From: F1-120-MAGs023 sp038228615
Lineage (GTDB): Bacteria; Actinomycetota; Acidimicrobiia; IMCC26256; PALSA-610
DNA length: 15,768 nucleotides
Assembly: GCA_038228615.1 (NCBI GenBank)
Contig: JBBRPC010000071.1
Location: 1-15,768, forward strand
Direction of reading: 5' to 3'
A program made the translations under genes and the position numbers. Shown here piece after piece: positions 5,089-12,291 of the stretch. How positions within the stretch are numbered: position 1 is the stretch's first letter; every line of letters begins with the position of its first letter. The notes under the pieces were generated by a model. It did no database searches. It saw only the letters and a list, made by a program, of their open reading frames with translations, and was not told the origin of the DNA.

Positions 5089-6515
5089 GCAGTGCAGTCG
5101 AGCTCGCTGGCGAAGTTCGGTCTGGTCGCCGCACCGCACGCGATGTTCTTGAAGAACATTTTGAGCGGATTGTCGCTCGCGAACCAGAGATTCATGCATT
5201 TAACGTCGTGCTCGAAGCCCAGGCACGCGCCGATGCGGATGCAGTCGACGCGTCGGTCGCTGCTGGTCGCGACCCAGGGTTGCTGGCTGGAGTACCAGTT
5301 GCGTTGAAAGACAATCTCTGCACGCGAGGCATTCCGACAACCTGTTCGTCGAAGATCCTCGATGGTTGGCTCCCGCCGTACAACGCGACCGTCGTAGATC
5401 GCTTGCGCTCGGCTGGGGCCGTGGCGATTGGCAAGACGAACCTTGATGAATTCGCCATGGGTTCTTCGACCGAGAATTCAGCGTTCGGCGCCACGCGCAA
5501 TCCGCACGATCTCTCGCGAGTTCCTGGCGGGTCATCCGGCGGTTCAGCGGCGGCCGTTGCGGCGGGCTTTGCTCCGCTGGCGCTGGGATCCGACACCGGC
5601 GGTTCGATCCGTCAACCGGCAGCTTTGTGCGGAGTCGTCGGGATGAAACCCACGTACGGCGCGGTTTCGCGATATGGCCTCGTTGCGTTCGCGTCGTCGC
5701 TGGATCAGATTGGCCCGTTTGCAGCGAACGTGCGCGATGCCGCGTTGTTGCTCGAAACGATTTGGGGTCACGATCCGCTCGATTCGACTTCGATTCCCCA
5801 GGCACTACCGGCGATTCTCGACAATATCGAGGGTGGAGTCGCGGGCTTACGCGTTGGGATAGTGGAGGAACTTACCGATGTGGAAGGCATCGACCCCGAG
5901 GTGCGCGCAGCGGTGATGCGTGCTGGTGCTGCACTCGAAGCTGCTGGTGCAATCGTCGACCGTGTTGCGGTGCCTTCGACAATGTACGGCCTCGACGCGT
6001 ATTACCTGATCGCTCCTGCTGAAGCTTCTTCGAATTTGGCCCGATACGACGGCGTTCGGTACGGAGTGAGGGGGAGCGGCGACGACATCACGACGATGAA
6101 CGCCAATACACGCAACCTTGGTTTCGGCGCCGAAGTAAAACGCAGAATCATGCTCGGTACGTATGCGCTTTCAGCCGGCTACTACGACGCATATTACGGC
6201 CAAGCCCAGCGTGTCCGCACACTCATCGTTCGCGACTTCGAGCGTGCGTATGAGCAATTCGACGTGTTGCTATCTCCTACGTCACCGACGATCGCGTTCG
6301 AATTCGGGGCCAAAACCTCCGACCCGCTGGCGATGTATCTCTCCGATGTCTGCACGATCCCCACGAATCTTGCAGGTCATTGCGCGATCAGTGTCCCGTA
6401 CGCCAACGACTCAGTGCACGCCATGCCAATCGGGGTGCAGGTACTCGGGCGGGAACTCGCCGATGCGTTGATTTTCCGGGTGGCACGCGCGTTGGAACTC
6501 AGCCTTGTTGTCTGA
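5085..6515 (+). CDS. gatA: Asp/Glu-tRNA amidotransferase subunit A (amidase)
   Basis: GatA hydrolyses glutamine to ammonia, which is channelled to GatB to amidate Glu-tRNA(Gln) or Asp-tRNA(Asn). The 476-residue protein has the complete amidase signature. The catalytic Lys75 lies in VPVALKDN, the cis-Ser150 in GGSSGGSAAAV, and the nucleophile Ser174 in GSDTGGSIRQP. These positions correspond, with an offset of four, to Lys79/Ser154/Ser178 known for the Staphylococcus enzyme. The C-terminal half carries the usual YYLIAPAEASSNLARYDG motif. The GTG start overlaps the gatC stop by four bases, and a GGAG at 5074-5077 sits 7 bases upstream. The 3' end overlaps the convergent hydrolase gene by 17 bases, so gatA is separated from gatB. 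Confidence 0.97.
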   Translation: MSSAVELAGEVRSGRRTARDVLEEHFERIVAREPEIHAFNVVLEAQARADADAVDASVAAGRDPGLLAGVPVALKDNLCTRGIPTTCSSKILDGWLPPYNATVVDRLRSAGAVAIGKTNLDEFAMGSSTENSAFGATRNPHDLSRVPGGSSGGSAAAVAAGFAPLALGSDTGGSIRQPAALCGVVGMKPTYGAVSRYGLVAFASSLDQIGPFAANVRDAALLLETIWGHDPLDSTSIPQALPAILDNIEGGVAGLRVGIVEELTDVEGIDPEVRAAVMRAGAALEAAGAIVDRVAVPSTMYGLDAYYLIAPAEASSNLARYDGVRYGVRGSGDDITTMNANTRNLGFGAEVKRRIMLGTYALSAGYYDAYYGQAQRVRTLIVRDFERAYEQFDVLLSPTSPTIAFEFGAKTSDPLAMYLSDVCTIPTNLAGHCAISVPYANDSVHAMPIGVQVLGRELADALIFRVARALELSLVV

Positions 6516-7440
6516 CGGCCAGGTCGCGAAGGAAATATTTCACGACCTGATTGAAGATCGCGGCCTGTTCCCACTGCAGGAAGTGCCCTGCATCCGCAAT
6601 GATGAGCGGGCCGATGCAATCCAAACAGGCCAGCGCTGCTTTCGCAGGAAAACTTGGCGGCACGACGTGATCCTCAGGGCCGTACAGCACAAGCGTTGGA
6701 ACCGGCGTTTGTTCCAACACGCGGGGAAGCGTTTCCATCGGTCGGTTGCCGGTCGCACCTTCGTACACACCCCAGCTGGCTCGCAACTTGGGAGCGTCTT
6801 CGTAGGGCTCTGTGTGGAACGCGATGTCGTCTGTCGTGAAATGTCCTGGTGCTGCCCACATGCGGTGGCCGTACATATCAGCAACATACGCACGGCGCCG
6901 TTGCGGAGTATCGAGCTCATCGAGAAGGCCGTCGGGGTCGGTGCTTTGGCGCGCGAAGTAGTCGGCAGTCGGGCGCGCAAGGTGAGGTGCGTCGTCGGGG
7001 ATCCCATGTTCGCGGTACAGCGAGTCGAGGGGTGGCGGAAGTGTGTTGAACAGCACCTGACGCTCGACCCAACCGGGGTAGCGCAGGCCGAGGTCGTACA
7101 ACACCAGACCGCCAACATCGCCGGCAGCGACAGCGCACGTGTCGTGGCCGAGCACGTCGTGTGCGAGCGAATAGCAATCCTGCGAGAACGCCGCGATGTC
7201 GTAGAAGCCATCCGGCGCGAGGCTGCTTTCGCCGTGGCCGCGAAGATCCGGCGCGATTACTTCGAAACCCGCAGCAGCCAGCGGACCGATATTTCGCCAC
7301 CAGATCCGTTTTGTTTCGGGATAGCCGTGGATCAACAGGAGCGGGAAGCCACCGATGCCCTCGCGCACATACGCGATGGTGACACCGTTGCGTATGGCGG
7401 CGGTGTGGGTAGTGAATTGAGAAGGTTCGGGCGCAGTCAT
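6499..7440 (-). CDS. Alpha/beta hydrolase, epoxide hydrolase-like
   Basis: This 313-residue cytosolic enzyme has the order of motifs seen in epoxide hydrolases and haloalkane dehalogenases. HGYP at 38-41 supplies the oxyanion hole. AGDVGG carries an aspartate nucleophile at 108. Asp257 (in PEDHVVP) and His286 (in DAGHFLQWE) complete the triad. An Asp nucleophile rather than Ser argues against a simple esterase. Candidate lid tyrosines (for example Tyr185, Tyr190) would favour epoxide hydrolase, but this cannot be settled here. The gene lies antisense between gatA and gatB, overlapping the gatA end by 17 bases and starting 20 bases from gatB. It has no Shine-Dalgarno. TACCCT on the minus strand ends 9 bases before the ATG and could be a -10 element. 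It is probably unrelated in function to GatCAB. Confidence 0.88.
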   Translation of the reverse strand: MTAPEPSQFTTHTAAIRNGVTIAYVREGIGGFPLLLIHGYPETKRIWWRNIGPLAAAGFEVIAPDLRGHGESSLAPDGFYDIAAFSQDCYSLAHDVLGHDTCAVAAGDVGGLVLYDLGLRYPGWVERQVLFNTLPPPLDSLYREHGIPDDAPHLARPTADYFARQSTDPDGLLDELDTPQRRRAYVADMYGHRMWAAPGHFTTDDIAFHTEPYEDAPKLRASWGVYEGATGNRPMETLPRVLEQTPVPTLVLYGPEDHVVPPSFPAKAALACLDCIGPLIIADAGHFLQWEQAAIFNQVVKYFLRDLAVRQQG

Positions 7441-7446
7441 TGCCTG

Positions 7447-7452
7447 AGGAGG
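7447..7452 (+). promoter_or_regulatory. Ribosome binding site deciding the gatB start
   Basis: AGGAGG lies 8 bases before GTG 7461. It supports this GTG over an in-frame TTG at 7440 that would fall on the hydrolase start codon. The site lies in the 20-base space between the two divergent start codons. Confidence 0.75.
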
Positions 7453-7460
7453 GTAGTCAC

Positions 7461-8933
7461 GTGGATGTCATAACGAGTGCGAATGGCAATGCATGGGAGA
7501 TCGTTTCTGGTCTTGAGGTGCATTGCGAACTCGCGACCAAAACAAAGCTCTTTTGTTCCTGTGCGAACCAGTTCGGCGACGAACCCAACACGAACATTTG
7601 CCCTGTTTGCCTTGGTCTGCCTGGATCACTTCCTGTGCTGAACGAGATGGCCGTCGAATACGCGCTCCGCGTTGGCGAGGCGTTTCATTTCAATGTCCCG
7701 GCGGTCTCGACCTTCCACCGGAAGAATTACTTCTACCCAGATATGCCAAAGAACTTTCAGACGACGCAATACGACGAGCCGATTTGCGAACATGGTTGGC
7801 TCGACGTGCATGGCGTACGTGTGGGCATTACCCGCGCGCACCTCGAAGAAGACACAGGAAAATCGACCCACAAAGGAGGCGCGGGCGGACGAATCCACGG
7901 TGCCTCACACTCGTTGGTCGACTACAACCGAGCTGGTGTTCCGCTATTGGAAATCGTCAGTGAACCCGATATTCGTTCAGCTGAACAGGCGGCAGCCTAC
8001 GTCAATGAACTCAGGTCCACGCTGAAGGCGATCGGCGTCAGCGATGTAAAAATGGAAGAAGGATCGCTTCGTGTCGACGCCAACGTTTCTGTGCGACGCG
8101 TTGGCGTCACCGACTTCGGGACGCGGTGCGAGATTAAGAACCTCAATTCGTTGAAGTCGCTACGCGACGCGATGGACTACGAAGCGAAGCGCCAAATCGA
8201 AGTTCTGGAGGAGGGAGGGTTGGTCATCCAACAGACTCGGCTCTGGAATGAGAATGAAGGTCACACTGCCTCGATGCGATCCAAAGAGGAGGCATATGAC
8301 TACAGGTATTTCTCGGAACCCGATCTTGTGCCCGTCGCTCCGACCGATGCGTTGCGGGCTCACGTGCACGCGACGATGCCAGAACTCCCCGCAGCGCGCA
8401 GGAATCGCTTGATGAGCGACTGGGGTGTGAGCGAGACCGATGCGCGCACCTTGCTCTCTACGGATGGGCTCGCCGATTTCGCCGAAGCTGTGGTTGCGCT
8501 CGGCGCTGTTCCGCGTGATGTCGCTATCTGGACAACCCAGGATGTGCTCGCGCACGTGAACGCCACCGGCGCATCGGTCGCTGATCTTGATCCAGTGTTG
8601 CTTGTCGAAACGCTCGCACTCGTCGTGGATGGAACGGTTGCGAGAAATCAGGCCAAGGAGGTATTTGCAGCGGCACTCTCGGGTGAAGGGCGGCCAGCCG
8701 ACTTAGTGAGATTGCGGGGTCTCGCACAAGTGAGCGATACCAGTGAGCTTGGTTTCGTGATGGACGAAGTGTTCGCAACGAATGCCGACGCCGTTGCACA
8801 ATGGCGAGAGGGTGACGAAAAAATCCGCAAGAAAAAGAGAGGTTTCTTGATGGGTGAGGCGATGAAGGCGCTCAAGGGTCAGGGCAACCCTCAGATGCTC
8901 AACCAGCTCCTCGACGAACGTCTCACCGACTAG
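7461..8933 (+). CDS. gatB: Asp/Glu-tRNA amidotransferase subunit B
   Basis: GatB binds the misacylated tRNA, activates its side chain with ATP and transfers ammonia from GatA. The 490-residue protein is of normal length. It shows the N-terminal GLEVHCEL motif and a four-cysteine zinc-type cluster (Cys32, 34, 47, 50, with CPVCLGLPG). It also has YPDMPKNFQTTQYD, the family signature DYNRAGVPLLEIVSEPD and the segment DVKMEEGSLRVDANVS. The C-terminal YqeY-like tail (from about 340) ends in KGQGNPQMLNQLLDERL. The GTG start is chosen from the AGGAGG 8 bases upstream. Only 20 bases separate it from the divergent hydrolase start, so its promoter must lie inside the hydrolase gene, or it is reached by read-through from gatCA. 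It ends 3 bases from the convergent oxidoreductase gene. Confidence 0.97.
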   Translation: MDVITSANGNAWEIVSGLEVHCELATKTKLFCSCANQFGDEPNTNICPVCLGLPGSLPVLNEMAVEYALRVGEAFHFNVPAVSTFHRKNYFYPDMPKNFQTTQYDEPICEHGWLDVHGVRVGITRAHLEEDTGKSTHKGGAGGRIHGASHSLVDYNRAGVPLLEIVSEPDIRSAEQAAAYVNELRSTLKAIGVSDVKMEEGSLRVDANVSVRRVGVTDFGTRCEIKNLNSLKSLRDAMDYEAKRQIEVLEEGGLVIQQTRLWNENEGHTASMRSKEEAYDYRYFSEPDLVPVAPTDALRAHVHATMPELPAARRNRLMSDWGVSETDARTLLSTDGLADFAEAVVALGAVPRDVAIWTTQDVLAHVNATGASVADLDPVLLVETLALVVDGTVARNQAKEVFAAALSGEGRPADLVRLRGLAQVSDTSELGFVMDEVFATNADAVAQWREGDEKIRKKKRGFLMGEAMKALKGQGNPQMLNQLLDERLTD

Positions 8934-8936
8934 GAG

Positions 8937-9965
8937 CTACGAAACATTGCGCTCTGCATCCCGCAACGCCGCGACAGTTGCGCGCCAGGTTTCGGGCGCG
9001 ACATTGGTGGGAGGATTCACCGAAATTCGATCGACGAGATCGCCATAGCGTTGCATGAGCGAGGCGGCAATGGTTTCGGGTCGTCCACATGTAACGAACG
9101 CGTCGAGCATTTCATCGGTAATGAGTGAGCTCATCGCCGACCATTCATTCAGTTTCGTCATCCGGTTGAGTTCCGGCTGAAGGTGCCCCCAATGGTGCGC
9201 ATCGAGCACGACTCTGTATGCGGGTGTCGAACCGTAGAAGGCGAGCCGCATCTTGAACGCTTCTCGCTCTCGGGCGATGGCTTCGTCGGTCTCGCCGACG
9301 GCGACCATTGCCGGAAACGAGATTTCAAGTGCAGCACGTTCCCGTCCTGAATGGGCCAGCCCTCGTTGTAGTGCAGGCAGCGTCGTTCCGCGAAAGAACG
9401 TTGGCGTCGAAAAAGGATGGACGATGAAGCCATCGGCGACCTCTCCAGCCACCTCTGTGATGCGTTCGCCTACGCCGGCGAGCGCGATGCGTGGCACACC
9501 CCACGGCGATGGGCCAGGGTTGAACATTGGGGTCATCAACGTGTGGGTGTAGAAATCGCCGCGAAAATCCAAGCGTGTGCCTTCGTGCCAGCTCGCCCAA
9601 ATTGCGCGTATCGCAAGCACCATCTCCCGTAGGCGCGCGGCAGGTTGCGACCATGGCATAGAGAAACGCTTTTCGATGTGCGGTTTGATCTGCGTTCCAA
9701 GACCGAGGATCATGCGACCATGCGACGCGAGGTTGAGGTCGTACGCCATTTGGGCCAATGTCATCGGATTGCGGGCGAACGCGATGGCGATCGCGGTGGT
9801 GAGATCAAGCCGTTCTGTATGTTCGGCCGCAAGGAGCAGCGGCAGGAACGGTTCGTGCGGTCCTTCAAACGTGAACACACCGTCGTAACCCAACGCTTCG
9901 AGATCGCGGGCAACGGACGGGACATCCATGAGGTGGTGTGATTCCAGCGCCGCGTCGACCTTCAT
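8937..9965 (-). CDS. F420-dependent LLM-class oxidoreductase (MSMEG_2256-like family)
   Basis: This 342-residue protein belongs to the luciferase-like monooxygenase superfamily, a TIM-barrel group whose actinobacterial members mostly use coenzyme F420. Recognisable pieces are the N-terminal MKVDAAL, PFLPLLLAAEHTERLDL, the cofactor-site strand GRMILGLGTQIKPHIEKRF, and FRGDFYTHTLMTPMFNPGP. From memory this pattern corresponds to the family described as probable F420-dependent oxidoreductase, MSMEG_2256 type (TIGR03617). The substrate is unknown. The ATG has GAGGT 6 bases upstream. It is 69 bases downstream of the PAS-GGDEF-EAL gene on the same strand, with no clear terminator between, so they may share a transcript. 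Its end is convergent with gatB, 3 bases apart. Confidence 0.9.
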   Translation of the reverse strand: MKVDAALESHHLMDVPSVARDLEALGYDGVFTFEGPHEPFLPLLLAAEHTERLDLTTAIAIAFARNPMTLAQMAYDLNLASHGRMILGLGTQIKPHIEKRFSMPWSQPAARLREMVLAIRAIWASWHEGTRLDFRGDFYTHTLMTPMFNPGPSPWGVPRIALAGVGERITEVAGEVADGFIVHPFSTPTFFRGTTLPALQRGLAHSGRERAALEISFPAMVAVGETDEAIAREREAFKMRLAFYGSTPAYRVVLDAHHWGHLQPELNRMTKLNEWSAMSSLITDEMLDAFVTCGRPETIAASLMQRYGDLVDRISVNPPTNVAPETWRATVAALRDAERNVS

Positions 9966-9971
9966 TCGGGT

Positions 9972-9976
9972 ACCTC
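9972..9976 (-). promoter_or_regulatory. Ribosome binding site of the LLM oxidoreductase
   Basis: Minus-strand GAGGT lies 6 bases before the ATG at 9965 and supports this start. Confidence 0.65.
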
Positions 9977-10034
9977 ATCGTGTGTCGGCGTATGTCCTGT
10001 TCACGCGAAGGATGCGACAGGCGAGCTGCGCGCG

Positions 10035-12221
10035 TCAAACCGGAGATGCCTCGATGTTGGGTGTAGTCGCAAAGAACGTTCCTTGCGCCAGATCGCAGTT
10101 GAGCGTTTCGAGAAGGTCAACATCGTCGATGTCGTCTACCCCGTCGGCGATGATTCTGAATCCGAGTGCGTGGGCCAGAGAGACGATCGCGCCAACGACT
10201 GCTCGCCCCGGAATGTCTTGGCCGGTTTCGATGTAGAACGTCCGCGCCATCTTGATGAAGTCGACATCGATTTCGCGCAACAGCGGGAACGAAGACGGGC
10301 TTCGCCCGAATTCGGCCAACGCCAGGTGTACCCCGATATCGCGCAGGGACCGCAACGTTTCGTTGGCGCGGACAGGGTTTGCGACGACCCAGGTTTCGGG
10401 GATTTCGAGGCAAAGTCGGCGCGCTGCGACTCCGGTTCCGATCAGACAGGTTTGGATACCTTTGATCAGCGATGGGTCATCGAGGTGCTTTGGTGCGAGA
10501 CCGATATGGAGCAATGCGAGTGATCCATCGGCCGCCGCAGACCATCGGGAGACTTCGCGACAACCCGCAGTAATGAGGCATCGGTCGAGCACGGCAGCGA
10601 GACCCATCTCGGTGGCAGTGGCGATCAATTGTTCATGTCTGACCTGTGCGCCATCGGAACCCGTCCAGTCGCAGTTCGCTTGATATCCGAAGATGTGACG
10701 ATTGGCCACATTGACGATTGGCGTGTACGTGATGTCGAGCGTGCCCTGTTCGATGGCCTGTCGAAGCCCGATTTCGAGCAAGCGTCGATTCGCGTGCTCT
10801 TTGCTGAGTATTGCGTCGAATACTTCGATTCGACTGCGGCCGTTACTTTTCGCTCGGTACACCGCGGCGTCAGAATTTCGCAACAGTGCCTCTGCGTCTT
10901 GCGCGCCGTCGCTGAGCGCTATTCCAATACTTGCTCCGACGCCAGTGGTGGTATTGCCGATCACAATCGGAGACTCGATCGCGACGGCAGCGCGTTCAGC
11001 GACTTCGATCGCGTCGTGTGGGCTCGCGAGGTCTTCGCACAACACCACGAACTCGTCGCCACCGATGCGTGCGACCGTGTCTGCTTCCCGCGTCACCCAG
11101 TTCAAACGGTTCGCTATTTCGATGAGTACCGCGTCACCTGCCTGATGACCCAAGGTGTCGTTGACCATCTTGAAACGATCGAGGTCGATGAACAACAACG
11201 CAGTGGAGCCTGGGTCGGTTCGGCGGGCGAGCGCGTGTTCGAGGCGATCGGTGAACGCCGAACGGTTCCACAGCCCGGTGAGCACGTCATGAGTTGCGCT
11301 ATACGACAGGAGCTCCTCAGATTCTTTGCGCTCGGTAATGTTGGCGAGCATCACCACGACGTGCATCGGTGTCCCATCGACCGCCCTGATCAATGCGGCG
11401 TCGGTAAGGGTCCAAAGGAGATCGCCATCGTGATGCAACAGTCTGTGCTCGATCTGGCGCCCGGCTTCACCGGCGATCACTTGGGCCAGCGTATCGATGA
11501 CGACGCGTCGATCGTCCGGATGGACGTGGGAATCAAATTGGGTTCCCAATAGGTCGTCACGACCGAATCCCAACAATTTGCAACCAGCCGGGTTGACGTC
11601 GTGCAGTCGCCCTTCAAGGGTGAGCATCGCAAGGCCGAGCGGCGCATGTTGGAATGCCGCACGAAACCGTTCCTGTGCCTCGCGCAGCGCTGCTTCTGTC
11701 TGTTTGCGGCGGGTGATATTGCGGGCCGTGATCACGACGCCACCGATCGCGCCGTGATCGCCAAGATTTTGGCCGACGCACTCGAAATCCCAATATGTCC
11801 CGTCGGCGGATCGAAGTCGCAGCTCGACGGGGTCGGCCGGGCCAAGCGTTCCGTCGAGAATCGCTCCGAGACCAGTCGCGGCGATCTCGAGATCGTCTGG
11901 GTGCACGAGCGAGAAGATGCCGCCCTCAGGATCGAATCCCTTTGGATATCCGAGATGACGTGTACCGGCGTCGCTGGCCTCCCACTCACCGTCCGGGTAC
12001 AGAATCGCGATGATGTCGGCCGAGTTGTTGACGAGCGCCTGGAGTTTTGCTTCGCTGTGCAAGAGACCGGCGAGGCGCGGGCCGTCGAACCCCGTGGGAA
12101 GCCCCTGAGGTGTGGCCGGTTCCGTAAGCGCGGCTTCGGCGCCGTCGTAGTGCATCCTCGCGGATATCGGGACGAACGTTGATGACCTGTAGGTGCCCTC
12201 GCCAGCGTGGTCGAACGACAC
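10035..12221 (-). CDS. PAS-PAS-GGDEF-EAL signalling protein with degenerate EAL
   Basis: This 728-residue soluble protein is a cyclic-di-GMP type regulator. Two PAS sensor domains are at about 58-172 and 182-298. A GGDEF domain follows at about 305-468, with DVLTGLWNR, FIDLDRFKMVND and an intact GGDEF at 387-391. An RxxD product-inhibition site lies at 378-381, so diguanylate cyclase activity is expected. The EAL domain from about 480 is altered at key sites: the EAL motif reads QAN (514-516), the DFG-type motif reads EFGRSPSSF, the usual K-I-D reads KMA, and IAEG reads IADG. Phosphodiesterase activity is therefore unlikely, and this half may sense or bind nucleotide. No transmembrane segment is seen. 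GTG 12221 gives the longest form. An ATG at residue 23 (12155) is an alternative, and neither has a good ribosome binding site. Confidence 0.9.
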   Translation of the reverse strand: MSFDHAGEGTYRSSTFVPISARMHYDGAEAALTEPATPQGLPTGFDGPRLAGLLHSEAKLQALVNNSADIIAILYPDGEWEASDAGTRHLGYPKGFDPEGGIFSLVHPDDLEIAATGLGAILDGTLGPADPVELRLRSADGTYWDFECVGQNLGDHGAIGGVVITARNITRRKQTEAALREAQERFRAAFQHAPLGLAMLTLEGRLHDVNPAGCKLLGFGRDDLLGTQFDSHVHPDDRRVVIDTLAQVIAGEAGRQIEHRLLHHDGDLLWTLTDAALIRAVDGTPMHVVVMLANITERKESEELLSYSATHDVLTGLWNRSAFTDRLEHALARRTDPGSTALLFIDLDRFKMVNDTLGHQAGDAVLIEIANRLNWVTREADTVARIGGDEFVVLCEDLASPHDAIEVAERAAVAIESPIVIGNTTTGVGASIGIALSDGAQDAEALLRNSDAAVYRAKSNGRSRIEVFDAILSKEHANRRLLEIGLRQAIEQGTLDITYTPIVNVANRHIFGYQANCDWTGSDGAQVRHEQLIATATEMGLAAVLDRCLITAGCREVSRWSAAADGSLALLHIGLAPKHLDDPSLIKGIQTCLIGTGVAARRLCLEIPETWVVANPVRANETLRSLRDIGVHLALAEFGRSPSSFPLLREIDVDFIKMARTFYIETGQDIPGRAVVGAIVSLAHALGFRIIADGVDDIDDVDLLETLNCDLAQGTFFATTPNIEASPV

Positions 12222-12235
12222 AAGGTATTGGTGCT

Positions 12236-12272
12236 GGGGGTCTGTTCTGGGGGTCTGGGCTTGGGGGGTCTG
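12236..12272 (+). repeat. Three GGGGGTCTG direct repeats with G-quadruplex potential in a divergent promoter region
   Basis: Copies of GGGGGTCTG begin at 12236, 12249 and 12264. Together the plus strand has four G-runs: 12236-12240, 12249-12253, 12257-12259 and 12263-12268, separated by loops of 8, 3 and 3 bases. The stretch lies in the 70 bases between the start codons of the cyclic-di-GMP protein and the carboxylesterase. It may be a regulator-binding array or a quadruplex. Chance slippage is an alternative. Confidence 0.55.
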
Positions 12273-12291
12273 TGCGTGTCAAGCTGGAGCG

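Noticed and set aside
6505..7473. 322-codon plus-strand ORF antisense to the hydrolase
   Set aside because: The minus strand carries complete catalytic motifs of an alpha/beta hydrolase. The plus-strand product has no domain and is best seen as a codon-bias shadow.
9966..10034. CCTGT/ACAGG inverted repeat between the GGDEF gene and the LLM gene as a terminator
   Set aside because: The stem is only 5 bp with a long loop and no T-tract, so it does not support termination.
10629..11552. 307-codon plus-strand ORF inside the PAS-GGDEF-EAL gene
   Set aside because: It is antisense to the well-conserved GGDEF region and has no recognisable domain.
12193..12291. Upstream extension of the carboxylesterase frame
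   Set aside because: It overlaps the opposite gene and the G-rich repeats, encodes Trp/Gly/Cys-rich sequence without signal-peptide features, and the family normally begins near the later start.
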